Source: UBA1794 sp050946375 (GTDB lineage: Bacteria > Bacteroidota > Bacteroidia > Bacteroidales > Bacteroidaceae). From it: a stretch of 64,000 nt of DNA. The stretch covers positions 186,001 to 250,000 of the forward strand of contig JBMNUT010000003.1 in NCBI GenBank assembly GCA_050946375.1, given 5' to 3'. Both the position numbers and the translations under genes were made by a program. Below are positions 15,533 through 24,476 of this stretch, piece after piece (position 1 is the stretch's first letter; every line of letters starts with the position of its first letter). The notes beneath the pieces were generated by a model. The model did not search any database. It was not told where the DNA came from and worked only from the letters and a program-made list of their open reading frames with translations.

Positions 15533-18112
15533 ATGCTTGACCAAGACAGAATTTTGAAGGTCAATATAGAAGACGAGATGAAGTCTTCTTATATCGACTA
15601 CTCGATGTCCGTAATCGTCTCGCGTGCGCTTCCCGATGTGCGCGATGGATTCAAGCCCGTACATCGCCGTATCCTTTATGGCATGATGCGCATGGGCAAT
15701 ACTTCCGGAAGTCCTTATATGAAATGTGCCCGTGCCGTGGGTGAGGTGATGGGTAAATATCATCCCCATGGCGACAGTTCGGTTTATTTGGCACAAGTCC
15801 GTATGGGGCAGCCTTGGAACATGCGCTATCTGCTCATAGACGGTCAGGGTAACTTTGGTTCGGTCGACGGCGATTCGCCTGCTGCTATGCGTTATACGGA
15901 AGCCCGTTTGAGCAAAATGGGCGAAGAAATGATGCAAGACCTGGACAAAGAGACGGTGGACATGGTACGTAACTTCGACAATACGCTCGACGAACCGACC
16001 GTTTTGCCTACGCGGATTCCCAATTTGTTGGTCAACGGTGCAACAGGAATTGCCGTCGGCATGGCAACCAACATGCCGACTCACAATATAAGCGAAGTGA
16101 TAGACGCTTGTATCGCCTATGTTCGCAACAATGACATTACCATTGACGAGCTGATGCAGTACGTGAAAGCTCCGGATTTCCCGACGGGCGGCTTCATTTA
16201 CGGCATTAAAGGCGTGCGCGAGGCCTATGAAACGGGACACGGACGCATCATTATGCGTGCTCGCGCCGAGATAGAATCCGGCGAGGGGCATGACAAGATT
16301 ATCGTTACCGAGATTCCTTACGGAGTCAACAAGCGGGAATTGATAGAACACATTGCTTCTTTGGTAAACGAGAAGAAGATTGACGGGATAAGCAATGTGA
16401 ACGACGAGAGCGGACGCGACGGTATGCGCATCGTTATCGATGTGAAGCGGGATACGAATGCTAATATTCTGCTGAATAAGCTCTACAAAATGACTGCTCT
16501 GCAGTGCGCTTTCAGTGTAAATAACGTCGCTTTGGTACATGGGCGGCCTTATACACTGAATTTGAAAGAGATTATTCAGAACTTCATAGAGCACCGTCAC
16601 GATGTAGTCATTCGTCGTACGCGTTTCTTACTGCGCAAGGCGCAGGAACGCATTCATATTTTGGATGCGTTGATTGTAGCCTCCGACAATATTGACGAAG
16701 TAGTTCACATCATCAGAGCTGCCTCGGAGCCTAAAGTGGCAATTGAGAATTTGATGGAACGGTTCTCATTTACAGAAGTTCAGGCCCGTGCTATTGTCGA
16801 AATGCGCTTGCGCCAACTCACAGGGCTGGAGCAGGATAAGCTCCATGCCGAGGCAGATGAGGTAAGAAAGCAGATCGATTACTACAATTCGATTCTTTCC
16901 GATGATGCATTGTGCCAGCAGGTCATCATAGAAGAGTTGCAGGAAGTAAAAGATAAGTATGGCGATGAGCGCCGGAGCGAGATAATCTATTCTTCGGAAG
17001 AGTTCAATCCGGAAGATTTCTATGCAGATGACCAAATGGTAATCACCATATCGCATTTGGGTTATATCAAGCGGACGCCGCTCTCCGATTTCCATGCTCA
17101 GCATCGGGGTGGCGTAGGTTCGAAAGGAACGGATACGCGCGACAACGATTTCATCGAGAACATCTATCCGGCAACGATGCACAATACGATGCTTTTCTTC
17201 ACACAGAAAGGCCGTTGCTACTGGATGCGCGTCTACGAAATACCGGAAGGAACGAAAAATTCCAAGGGTCGTGCCATTCAAAACCTGCTTAATATCGACG
17301 CAGATGATAAGGTAAACGCTTTTGTTCGTGTAAAGACTCTGAATGATCCGGACTACATAAATAGCCATTACATCTTGTTCTGTACGAAGCAGGGCGTGGT
17401 GAAAAAGACTTCTCTTGAGCAATATTCTCGTCCGAGACAGAACGGTGTGAACGCAATCACTATACGCGAAGACGACCAAGTTATTGAGGTTCGGATGACG
17501 GACGGTACGAATGAGATCGTAATAGCCAACCGAAACGGCCGGGCAATTCGCTTTAATGAGCAGACCGTGCGCGAAATGGGACGTACGGCTACCGGCGTTC
17601 GCGGAATGCGCCTGGACGAAGATGGAAGTGATGAGGTAGTCGGCATGGTTTGCATCAAGGATCCGGAGAAAGAGAGCATCATGGTTGTTTCCGAACAAGG
17701 CTACGGCAAGCGGAGCAACATAGATGATTACCGCATAACCAACCGCGGTGCGAAAGGCGTCAAGACGTTGAATATAACGGAAAAGACGGGTAAATTGGTA
17801 GCAATCAAGTGCGTGACGGACGACAACGACTTGATGATTATCAATAAGTCAGGCATCACGATTCGTCTGGCGGTAAATACTATCCGGATTATGGGCCGTG
17901 CTACGCAAGGAGTGCGCCTCATTAATCTGGAAAAACGAGGCGACCGGATTGCATCGGTATGCAAGGTTCAGCACGAAACTGAAGACACTACTGCCGAAGA
18001 GGAGAATCCGAATCTTCCGACAGGGGAGGCATCTTCCGGCGATACTTCCGCTGAAACTACCGATCAGTCCCTCGACACTACGAATGAAAACAATCCACAA
18101 ATCGATAACTAA
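15533..18112 (+). CDS. gyrA: DNA gyrase subunit A
   Basis: The 859-residue breakage-reunion subunit of gyrase. The catalytic Tyr121 is in AAMRYTEARL, and the quinolone region reads HPHGDSSVYLAQ (Ser82 present; Leu86 at the place of E. coli Asp87). The C-terminal beta-pinwheel has a GyrA-box-like QHRGGVG, which supports gyrase over topoisomerase IV. The last 45 residues are an acidic tail rich in Glu, Thr and Ser. The TPR gene starts 15 bases after the stop. Confidence 0.95.
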   Translation: MLDQDRILKVNIEDEMKSSYIDYSMSVIVSRALPDVRDGFKPVHRRILYGMMRMGNTSGSPYMKCARAVGEVMGKYHPHGDSSVYLAQVRMGQPWNMRYLLIDGQGNFGSVDGDSPAAMRYTEARLSKMGEEMMQDLDKETVDMVRNFDNTLDEPTVLPTRIPNLLVNGATGIAVGMATNMPTHNISEVIDACIAYVRNNDITIDELMQYVKAPDFPTGGFIYGIKGVREAYETGHGRIIMRARAEIESGEGHDKIIVTEIPYGVNKRELIEHIASLVNEKKIDGISNVNDESGRDGMRIVIDVKRDTNANILLNKLYKMTALQCAFSVNNVALVHGRPYTLNLKEIIQNFIEHRHDVVIRRTRFLLRKAQERIHILDALIVASDNIDEVVHIIRAASEPKVAIENLMERFSFTEVQARAIVEMRLRQLTGLEQDKLHAEADEVRKQIDYYNSILSDDALCQQVIIEELQEVKDKYGDERRSEIIYSSEEFNPEDFYADDQMVITISHLGYIKRTPLSDFHAQHRGGVGSKGTDTRDNDFIENIYPATMHNTMLFFTQKGRCYWMRVYEIPEGTKNSKGRAIQNLLNIDADDKVNAFVRVKTLNDPDYINSHYILFCTKQGVVKKTSLEQYSRPRQNGVNAITIREDDQVIEVRMTDGTNEIVIANRNGRAIRFNEQTVREMGRTATGVRGMRLDEDGSDEVVGMVCIKDPEKESIMVVSEQGYGKRSNIDDYRITNRGAKGVKTLNITEKTGKLVAIKCVTDDNDLMIINKSGITIRLAVNTIRIMGRATQGVRLINLEKRGDRIASVCKVQHETEDTTAEEENPNLPTGEASSGDTSAETTDQSLDTTNENNPQIDN

Positions 18113-18127
18113 TAAAAGTATTGAGTT

Positions 18128-19375
18128 ATGAGACATTACGCTTTGGCTTTAAGCCTGCTGCTTGTTGCCGGAACGGCATTCGGGCAGAAATCGAACGTGA
18201 AGATAGCAAAGTCTGCATTGGGTGAAGAGAATCCCAATTTTGACGAGGCTTTTACTGCAATCAATGCGGCGATGCAGGACCCCACCACAAAGGATGATCC
18301 GGAAACATACGATATTGCCGGTGAACTTTACAAGAAGGTTTACGAAGTGGAAGGCCTGAAAGCCGCCGGAGGCAATGCGTATGACACAGCAAAGCTGTAC
18401 AACAGTACGATGGAGATGTTCAAGTATTATCAATTGTGCGATGAGAAAGCACAGATTCCTGATAAGAAAGGCAAAATCCGCAAGAACAAATGGCGCGAGA
18501 GCAACCAGGCCGATATGGTAAAGTACCACGGCCAGCTGTTCAACGGAGGTGCGGTATATTACATGATGGCAAAGAAAGACTACAAGAATGCCGTTAAATT
18601 CCTGGGTTATTACCTCGATGTGGCAGACGCGCCCATGCTGAAAGAGTTTAATCTGCTGAGCGATAGCGCCAAGAGCGTTACGGCTTTCTATGCTTCCTAT
18701 GCCGCTTATGCCGCAGGGGACTATCCCAATGTCATCAAGTACGGCCAGATGGCGCTGAATAGCCCGAACGAATCGGACGTAAACACGGTGTATGACATCA
18801 TGACCCGTGCCTATCGTGAGGAAAACGATACCGTCAACTGGATACGCATGCTGCAGGAAGGCATCAAACGCAACCCTGCTTCTGAGAACAACATGGTGCA
18901 GCTGATCAACTACTACAGCGAAAAGGGTCAGAACGACGAAGCCGTCAAGTTTGCAGACCAGCTGATTGAGAGCGATCCCGACAATGACTACAGCTATTTC
19001 ATCAAAGGTTATCTGCTTCAGAACCTCAACCGTCCGTCGGAAGCCGTTGACTTGTACAAGAAAGCGATTGAGATCAATCCGAATAACGAGGCATATTATT
19101 CGAACTTAGGCACGTGCTACATTGCAATCGCCCAAGAAATGGACGCATCTGCAGAGTATGGTTCGGAAGAGTACAAGAACCAGCAGAAACTCAGCATGCA
19201 GAACTACATGTGGGCTCGTGAGAACTTCGAGAAAGTACGCGAGCTGGCTCCTGCGAAAGAAGACCTTTGGGTAGCTCCGCTTTACCGCATTTACTACAAG
19301 CTCGGCATCCGTCAGGGTGAAGACTTCCAGATGCTCGAAAAGAAAATGGCCGAGCGCGAAGGTACGCAGCAGTAG
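18128..19375 (+). CDS. secreted tetratricopeptide repeat protein
   Basis: A 415-residue protein with a signal peptide (1-19, MRHYALALSLLLVAGTAFGQ). Tetratricopeptide repeats fill most of the rest (for example YFIKGYLLQNLNRPSEAVDL, KAIEINPNNEAYYSNLGTCY). It is probably periplasmic and involved in protein-protein contact. It starts 15 bases after gyrA and is followed by a clear terminator, so the two are likely one transcript. No specific function can be read. Confidence 0.85.
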   Translation: MRHYALALSLLLVAGTAFGQKSNVKIAKSALGEENPNFDEAFTAINAAMQDPTTKDDPETYDIAGELYKKVYEVEGLKAAGGNAYDTAKLYNSTMEMFKYYQLCDEKAQIPDKKGKIRKNKWRESNQADMVKYHGQLFNGGAVYYMMAKKDYKNAVKFLGYYLDVADAPMLKEFNLLSDSAKSVTAFYASYAAYAAGDYPNVIKYGQMALNSPNESDVNTVYDIMTRAYREENDTVNWIRMLQEGIKRNPASENNMVQLINYYSEKGQNDEAVKFADQLIESDPDNDYSYFIKGYLLQNLNRPSEAVDLYKKAIEINPNNEAYYSNLGTCYIAIAQEMDASAEYGSEEYKNQQKLSMQNYMWARENFEKVRELAPAKEDLWVAPLYRIYYKLGIRQGEDFQMLEKKMAEREGTQQ

Positions 19376-19408
19376 TCCTGAAAAGAAGAACGCATAAGCT
19401 GAATTGAA

Positions 19409-19446
19409 AGCGGGAATGTTCCGTAGTGGAACATTCCCGCTTTTTT
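19409..19446 (+). terminator. intrinsic terminator after the gyrA-TPR unit
   Basis: A perfect 14-bp stem, AGCGGGAATGTTCC with GGAACATTCCCGCT, a 5-base loop and a T6 run. Confidence 0.92.
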
Positions 19447-19524
19447 GTTTGCAAGCCCGCAGGCGTTGCTTTCTTGTAGATGAACTTATTCCCGTTTCTT
19501 CGGCGGAGAACAGGGTGGAGGGCT

Positions 19525-20775
19525 TCAGGAGTTTTTCCCGGGTTCCGCCCCGATAGCTTTCCCTATGCCGTAGAAGTCGGCCGAAGAAGGCTGTTGGTAA
19601 ATCCTGAGCCTAAACTCCGGCGCCAGGGCCACGATAGATTCCATGATGTCCGACACCCAGTTTTCGAAGCGTTCCCACTGCGTCTCATTGAGGAAGAGAA
19701 GGATTTCCAAGGGAATGCCTTGCGGGGTATGCGTAAGTTCGCGTACGACGAAGAAACGGTCCTCCGTGCGGGCCATGGGATGGTGGCTGAGATAATGCTG
19801 AAGATAGTGGCGGAAGAGCGTCAGATTCACTATCCGGTCGGGGAAACTGCGCGAGTCGGTTGCCTCGGGCTGCAGCTCCGGAAAATCCGAAATCAGGGGG
19901 AATGCCGGCAAGGCCTTTACTTCGTCCATCGTCAGGAGCTGTACGCTTCGGATGTCGATGTAGACGGTTTGCGCCATGCGTCTGCTGCCGCCTTCTTTCA
20001 TGTAGCGCCAGTTCTGAAACGGTTCGTTGACCAAAAGATGCGGCGGTATGGTGAAAATCGTTTGATCGAAGTTGCGTACTTTCACCGTGTTCAGGTTGAT
20101 GTCTTCCACCGTGCCGTTGATTCCGTGTTTGCTGACCGTAATCCAGTCGCCCGGGCGTATCATGTCGTGGGCCGAAAGCTGTATCCCGGAGGTGAAGTTG
20201 ACTATCGTATCTTTGAAAATCAGGGATACGATGGCGGCCGAAGCACCTAATCCGGCGAGCAGATGGAACGGGGAACGGTCGAGAAGAATACTGATGATGA
20301 CGATGATGGTGACGATGTAAATCAGCAGATTCACCACCTGAAGCATGCCTTTGATGGGCTTGTCGCGCAGTTTGTCGAAGGTGTCCCATATGTGGTATGC
20401 CGTCTTTACGATGGACGTCCCCAGGAACATGAATGCAATGGCGAGATAGATGCGGCAGGCGATGTCGACCCATCCGGGCAGAGCATTGTTGGTCGAGAGG
20501 ATAGGTACCAGATAGTAGAGGATGAAGGGGGGCAGCAGCCGGCAGAGGCTCTTGAGTACTTTAGGATTGAGTAGCAGGTCGTCCCACTGGGTGCGCGTAT
20601 GGCTTATGGCTTTCAGCACGATGGGAACGATGTAGCGGTTTACAATCCATGTGATGAGGATGGACAGCAAAAGGGCGATGAGCAGAGCCAGATAATTGTC
20701 GATTTCTGTACTTATCCGTTCCGAGACGCCCATGCTGAGCAACCATTCGTCTATCCATTTTAAGAATTGCTGCAT
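19525..20775 (-). CDS. mechanosensitive ion channel, MscS family
   Basis: A 416-residue inner-membrane channel, YbdG/YnaI-like in size. Several membrane helices occupy the first half (LALLIALLLSILITWIVNRY near residue 30; LLPPFILYYLVPIL near 80; AIAFMFLGTSIV and LLIYIVTIIVIISILL later). The MscS pore helix and beta domain follow (GLGASAAIVSLIFKDTIVNF, DMIRPGDWITV, NGTVEDINLNTVKVRNFDQT). The start MQQFLKW at 20775 is preferred. The frame is open to 20832, but that extension translates a 22-nt repeat array. The leader carries a terminator-like hairpin (20785-20839). Confidence 0.9.
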   Translation of the reverse strand: MQQFLKWIDEWLLSMGVSERISTEIDNYLALLIALLLSILITWIVNRYIVPIVLKAISHTRTQWDDLLLNPKVLKSLCRLLPPFILYYLVPILSTNNALPGWVDIACRIYLAIAFMFLGTSIVKTAYHIWDTFDKLRDKPIKGMLQVVNLLIYIVTIIVIISILLDRSPFHLLAGLGASAAIVSLIFKDTIVNFTSGIQLSAHDMIRPGDWITVSKHGINGTVEDINLNTVKVRNFDQTIFTIPPHLLVNEPFQNWRYMKEGGSRRMAQTVYIDIRSVQLLTMDEVKALPAFPLISDFPELQPEATDSRSFPDRIVNLTLFRHYLQHYLSHHPMARTEDRFFVVRELTHTPQGIPLEILLFLNETQWERFENWVSDIMESIVALAPEFRLRIYQQPSSADFYGIGKAIGAEPGKNS

Positions 20776-20856
20776 AGGTATTGGAAAAAAGTTGCAAGGC
20801 TTTTGCCGGAAAGCCTTGCAACTTTTCGGCAAAAGCCTTAAGGGTTTATCGTTTGA
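20769..20856. repeat. 22-nt period array, four units, between the Ca2+ ATPase and mscS
   Basis: Units begin at 20769, 20791, 20813 and 20835. Units 2 and 3 are near-perfect opposite orientations of the same core (TTGCAAGG against CCTTGCAA). The array spans the whole 70-base gap, covers the mscS ATG (20773-20775) and includes the ATPase stop codon (20846-20848). Confidence 0.88.
20785..20839 (-). promoter_or_regulatory. terminator with a competing hairpin in the mscS leader
   Basis: In the minus-strand transcript a 13-bp perfect stem (20791-20803 with 20810-20822) is followed directly by T6 (20790-20785), a textbook intrinsic terminator 10 bases before the ATG. A second 13-bp perfect pairing (20796-20808 with 20827-20839) uses the same bases and excludes the first. 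The layout is that of an attenuator; regulation is inference. Confidence 0.6.
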
Positions 20857-23593
20857 ACAGGCGATATATTTCGCCCACTATCAGCACCGGTGCCGTATAA
20901 AGCAGGAGCAAACCCCAGTCTTCCAGCCTGAGCGGAGTGACATTGAACATCTGCCCGCCGAGCGAAACGATGACGATTTGTCCCAGGAGTATCAGTACGG
21001 ATACCGAAAGGAAACCTTTGCTGTGCGAAAGGTTGCTGAATGCGCTGCCTTGGGTGTGGAAGGCTTTTGCGTTAAACATGTTCCAGAACTGCAGGAACAC
21101 GAAGAAGGTGAAAAACATCGACAGCTCTTTTGCCGTGAGTTCATTGTGTCCTTGGCTGAAGTCGAAGAACGAGCTGAAGAAATCGGCAAAGGAGAATGCC
21201 GTCATCGTGGGCACGTCGTAGTGTTTGAAGTACTGGAGCAGTCCGAAAAGCAGAATCACGAAGATGAATCCCACGCCTAAAATGATGCGGCGCATGGGCT
21301 TCGTGATGATGAAGGCTTCCGGGTTACGCGGTTTCTCTTTCATCACCCGCTCCGAGGGAGGCAGCGAAGCGAGCGCCATTGCGGCGAAAGTATCCATAAT
21401 AAGGTTCACCCACAGCATTTGGGTTACGGTGAGCGGGCTTTCCGTGCCTAAGAATGCGCCGATAAGCACGATGAGGCAGGCCACGACGTTGATGGTCATC
21501 TGGAAAATGATAAAGCGCTGTATGTTCTGATACAAGGAGCGTCCCCACATTACGGCCCGTGTGATGCTGGCAAAGGAGTTGTCGATGATGGTGATGGCGC
21601 TGGCCTCTTTGGCCACCGATGTGCCGTCGCCCATCGAGAGTCCTATGTGGGCAGCCTTCAAGGCCGGTGCGTCGTTCGTCCCGTCGCCCGTGACGGCTAC
21701 TACTTCCCCGCGGTCCTGCAGGGCTTTCACCAGGCGTTGTTTGTCCATGGGGCGTGCGCGGCTCATGATGCGCAGGTCGCCGACCCGGTCGAGTACCTCG
21801 GCATCGGAGAGCGCGGCGAAGTCCGGACCGGTGATAATGCTGCGGTCCGTGGCCGATTCATCCCATATTCCGATTTGCCGGCCTATCTCCTTGGCAGTGC
21901 CCGGCGTGTCGCCCGTAACGATTTTCACCTGTATTCCTGCTTCGAGGCAGCTCTTCACTGCCGCGGGAACGTCGCTGCGGACGGGGTCGGAGATGGCTAC
22001 TATGCCGAGGAAGCACAGGTCGTTTTGCGCAATTCTGCCGTTGGCAAACGGTTCTTCACCTGCCTCCATCACGCGATAGGCGAAGCCCAACGTGCGCATG
22101 GCCTGGTTCTGATAGTCCAGAAGTTGCTTCTCGATTTCCTGTTTGTGCGGGGCTGCGGGCTGCGCGCCTTGGGGGGTGAGCATCGTGGTGCAGAGGCCGA
22201 ATATGATTTCAGGGGCGCCCTTGACGTAAAGAATGCGTTTTTTCAAGACAGGCGACTCCACTACTGTGGCCATGTACTTGCGCTCGGTCGAGAAGGTCAG
22301 CTGCTCTACCACCGGACACTCCTCGCGCACGGCTGCATAGTTCAGGTTTTGTCCGCGAAGCCACAGCAGTAAGGCGCCTTCGGTCGGGTTTCCGAGCACA
22401 GAGGGGCGGCCTTTTTCCGATTCGTCCAGGTAGGCCGTTGAGTTTACGGCGATGCTTTCGGTCAGGAGCCGCGATACTTCGTCGTTGTCGGGTTTAAGTT
22501 TTTGTTCCTTCCCGAGGGGCGAGAAGTTAGTCTCATGGATGCGCATCTGATTTTCCGTAAGGGTTCCGGTCTTATCCGTGCAGATAACGGAGCAGGCACC
22601 CATCGTTTCGCAGGCATGCATCTTGCGCACTAAGTTATTTGTGGCTAACATTCGCTTCATACTTAAAGCCAAACTCAAAGTGACGCTCATCGGTAAGCCT
22701 TCGGGCACGGCGACTACGATGACAGTGACGGCAATCATGGCCGTCTGGAGCAGGTAGCCGGTGAAATCGACCCAGTTCAGTGTCGGCTCGGCATTGCCGT
22801 TGTGGAAGTAAACGAACAGTCGCCCGACGATGATGAGGGCGGCAATGGCGTAGCTGGCCTTGGTGATGAAGTCGCCGAGGCTGTCCAACTGCCGGTTGAG
22901 CGGGGTCTTTACGGAATTATCGATTTGCGAACCCTGGTACACCTTGCCGTACTCCGTGGCATCGCCTACGAGGGTTACGCGCATGATGCCGTGCCCGTCG
23001 GCAACGGTGGTGCCTTTCATCACCTGATCGGACGGGTAGGTTGCGTCTTTGTCGAAGTCTTCTTTCCGCGTAGTCTTGCCGATCATCGGTTCGCCGGTGA
23101 GAGTCGATTCGTTGACTTGCAGGGAGATTGCTTCGAGGAGCTGCCCGTCGGCAGGCACTTCCTCGCCGGTTTCCAGCAGGACGATGTCGCCTACGACTAC
23201 TTCCTTGCGGGGAATCTGGCAGACGTTTCCGCTGCGGATTACTTTTACCTGCGTGTCGTCGTTGACTTGGTTGAGGATTTCGAACTTCTTGTTGGCGGAG
23301 AGTTCAAACCAAAAGCCTACGCAAGTGGCCAGAAGTATGGCCAGCAGGATTCCGGCGGGCTCGAAGAAGACGCTTCCGTCCTTGCCTTCGCCGAAGAATT
23401 CATAGCAGGCTACGCCCACGGAGAGCAGCAGCGCTACCAGAAGAATGAGGATGATGGGGTCGGTAAATTTCTCCAGAAATAGTTTCCAGATTGGCTCCTT
23501 TTCGGGTGGAGTCAATATGTTCTCGCCGTGTTGACGGCGGCTTTCGAGTACTTCTTCCGGGGTTAATCCGGTGTAATGTTTCTGTTGTTCCAT
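20846..23593 (-). CDS. calcium-translocating P-type ATPase, PMCA type
   Basis: A 915-residue ion pump of the inner membrane. It has the P-type phosphorylation motif ICTDKTGTLTENQM (Asp340), the TGEP actuator motif, VVAVPEGLPMSV in membrane helix 4, the nucleotide-binding KGAPEII and the hinge VAVTGDGTNDAPALK. About ten membrane helices are present. Ca2+ is the likeliest substrate, from similarity to the plasma-membrane and SERCA groups. It lies 130 bases after the nucleotidyltransferase gene, separated by a repeat array. Confidence 0.92.
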   Translation of the reverse strand: MEQQKHYTGLTPEEVLESRRQHGENILTPPEKEPIWKLFLEKFTDPIILILLVALLLSVGVACYEFFGEGKDGSVFFEPAGILLAILLATCVGFWFELSANKKFEILNQVNDDTQVKVIRSGNVCQIPRKEVVVGDIVLLETGEEVPADGQLLEAISLQVNESTLTGEPMIGKTTRKEDFDKDATYPSDQVMKGTTVADGHGIMRVTLVGDATEYGKVYQGSQIDNSVKTPLNRQLDSLGDFITKASYAIAALIIVGRLFVYFHNGNAEPTLNWVDFTGYLLQTAMIAVTVIVVAVPEGLPMSVTLSLALSMKRMLATNNLVRKMHACETMGACSVICTDKTGTLTENQMRIHETNFSPLGKEQKLKPDNDEVSRLLTESIAVNSTAYLDESEKGRPSVLGNPTEGALLLWLRGQNLNYAAVREECPVVEQLTFSTERKYMATVVESPVLKKRILYVKGAPEIIFGLCTTMLTPQGAQPAAPHKQEIEKQLLDYQNQAMRTLGFAYRVMEAGEEPFANGRIAQNDLCFLGIVAISDPVRSDVPAAVKSCLEAGIQVKIVTGDTPGTAKEIGRQIGIWDESATDRSIITGPDFAALSDAEVLDRVGDLRIMSRARPMDKQRLVKALQDRGEVVAVTGDGTNDAPALKAAHIGLSMGDGTSVAKEASAITIIDNSFASITRAVMWGRSLYQNIQRFIIFQMTINVVACLIVLIGAFLGTESPLTVTQMLWVNLIMDTFAAMALASLPPSERVMKEKPRNPEAFIITKPMRRIILGVGFIFVILLFGLLQYFKHYDVPTMTAFSFADFFSSFFDFSQGHNELTAKELSMFFTFFVFLQFWNMFNAKAFHTQGSAFSNLSHSKGFLSVSVLILLGQIVIVSLGGQMFNVTPLRLEDWGLLLLYTAPVLIVGEIYRLFKR

Positions 23594-23640
23594 GAGGGAA
23601 TAGGGTATATTTTTAAGGGTTGTTGTTCTTGTTCCGGTTG

Positions 23641-23750
23641 GTTACGGCACTTGGGTCGGTAACTGCCGTGCCTTTCGGCCGAAAGCTACGGCACTTTTTG
23701 CGGAAAGGGGCAGGGCTTTTCTTTCATTTCGCGGCAAGGCTTTTGAGGAA
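23641..23750. repeat. 22-nt period array, five units, reaching into the nucleotidyltransferase gene
   Basis: Units begin at 23641, 23663, 23685, 23707 and 23729, all exactly 22 bases. Cores include TACGGCACTT, TGCCGTGCCTTT, TACGGCACTTTTT, GGCAGGGCTTTT and GGCAAGGCTTTT. The last two units encode the final residues KSLAAK and the stop codon of the nucleotidyltransferase (stop at 23724-23726). Confidence 0.88.
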
Positions 23751-24476
23751 GTCCGGTGCTTGCTGCAGGGTTTCGGGTTTCCCGATGTCCAGCAGGCGCA
23801 GGTCTTTTTTCACGCAGGCCCGTATGGAGAAGCGGGCAGCCATGCGCAGGTAGAAATCGACGATGGGGAACCGCTCCGGTTCTTCCTGCAGGCACGGGAA
23901 AAGCATGGGGTCGAGCAGGTGTATTCCGGCAAATGCAAAGCGCCGGCATCGAGCTGGGTCGAAATGGGGGCGGGGAGATTTTACTTCGCCGGTGCGCAGG
24001 TCGGTCCATCCCGCCAGGCACAAGTCGTCGTCGAAGAGCAGGTAACGCGACGTCTTCCGTTCGCTCACCAGGAGCGTTGCCGCATCGCCTTTTCGGTGGC
24101 AGCGGGCAAATTCGGCCAAATCGACGTTGCTCAGAATGTCGATATTGTGGATGAGTATCGGATCGTTTGTCGTCCCTTCCTGCAGAAAGGGGAGGGCATG
24201 GCGGACGCCGCCTCCCGTGTCGCGCAGCAGGTCGCGCTCGTCGGAGATGTGTATGCACAGGCCGAAGTTTTCCTTTTCCTGCAGGAAGCGGATGATTTGT
24301 TCGGCATGGTGGTGTACGTTGATGGTGATGTCGGTAAATCCGGATGCTTTCAGTTTGAGCAGAAGATGCTCCAAAAGTGGCACACCGGCTACGGGAACCA
24401 GTGCTTTGGGTATCGCCTCGGTCAAGGGGCGCAGGCGGGTTCCGAGTCCGGCGGCAAAAATCATGACTTTATTCAT
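23724..24476 (-). CDS. sugar-1-phosphate nucleotidyltransferase, MurU-like
   Basis: A 250-residue NTP transferase: MIFAAGLGTRLRPLTEAIPK at the N-terminus, KALVPVAGVPLLEHLL, NVHHHAEQI and DTGGGVRHALPFL. Length and pairing with an APH-type kinase match MurU, the MurNAc-1-phosphate uridylyltransferase of the AmgK/MurU cell-wall recycling route, but a mannose- or glucose-1-phosphate enzyme is possible. The ATG at 24476 overlaps the stop of the upstream kinase-RapZ gene (ATGA), so translation is probably coupled. Its last codons come from a 22-nt repeat array. Confidence 0.82.
   Translation of the reverse strand: MNKVMIFAAGLGTRLRPLTEAIPKALVPVAGVPLLEHLLLKLKASGFTDITINVHHHAEQIIRFLQEKENFGLCIHISDERDLLRDTGGGVRHALPFLQEGTTNDPILIHNIDILSNVDLAEFARCHRKGDAATLLVSERKTSRYLLFDDDLCLAGWTDLRTGEVKSPRPHFDPARCRRFAFAGIHLLDPMLFPCLQEEPERFPIVDFYLRMAARFSIRACVKKDLRLLDIGKPETLQQAPDFLKSLAAK

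Noticed and set aside
15425..16600. A 391-codon open frame opposite gyrA (and a 310-codon one at 16766-17698)
   Set aside because: Antisense to gyrA; the protein has no family features.
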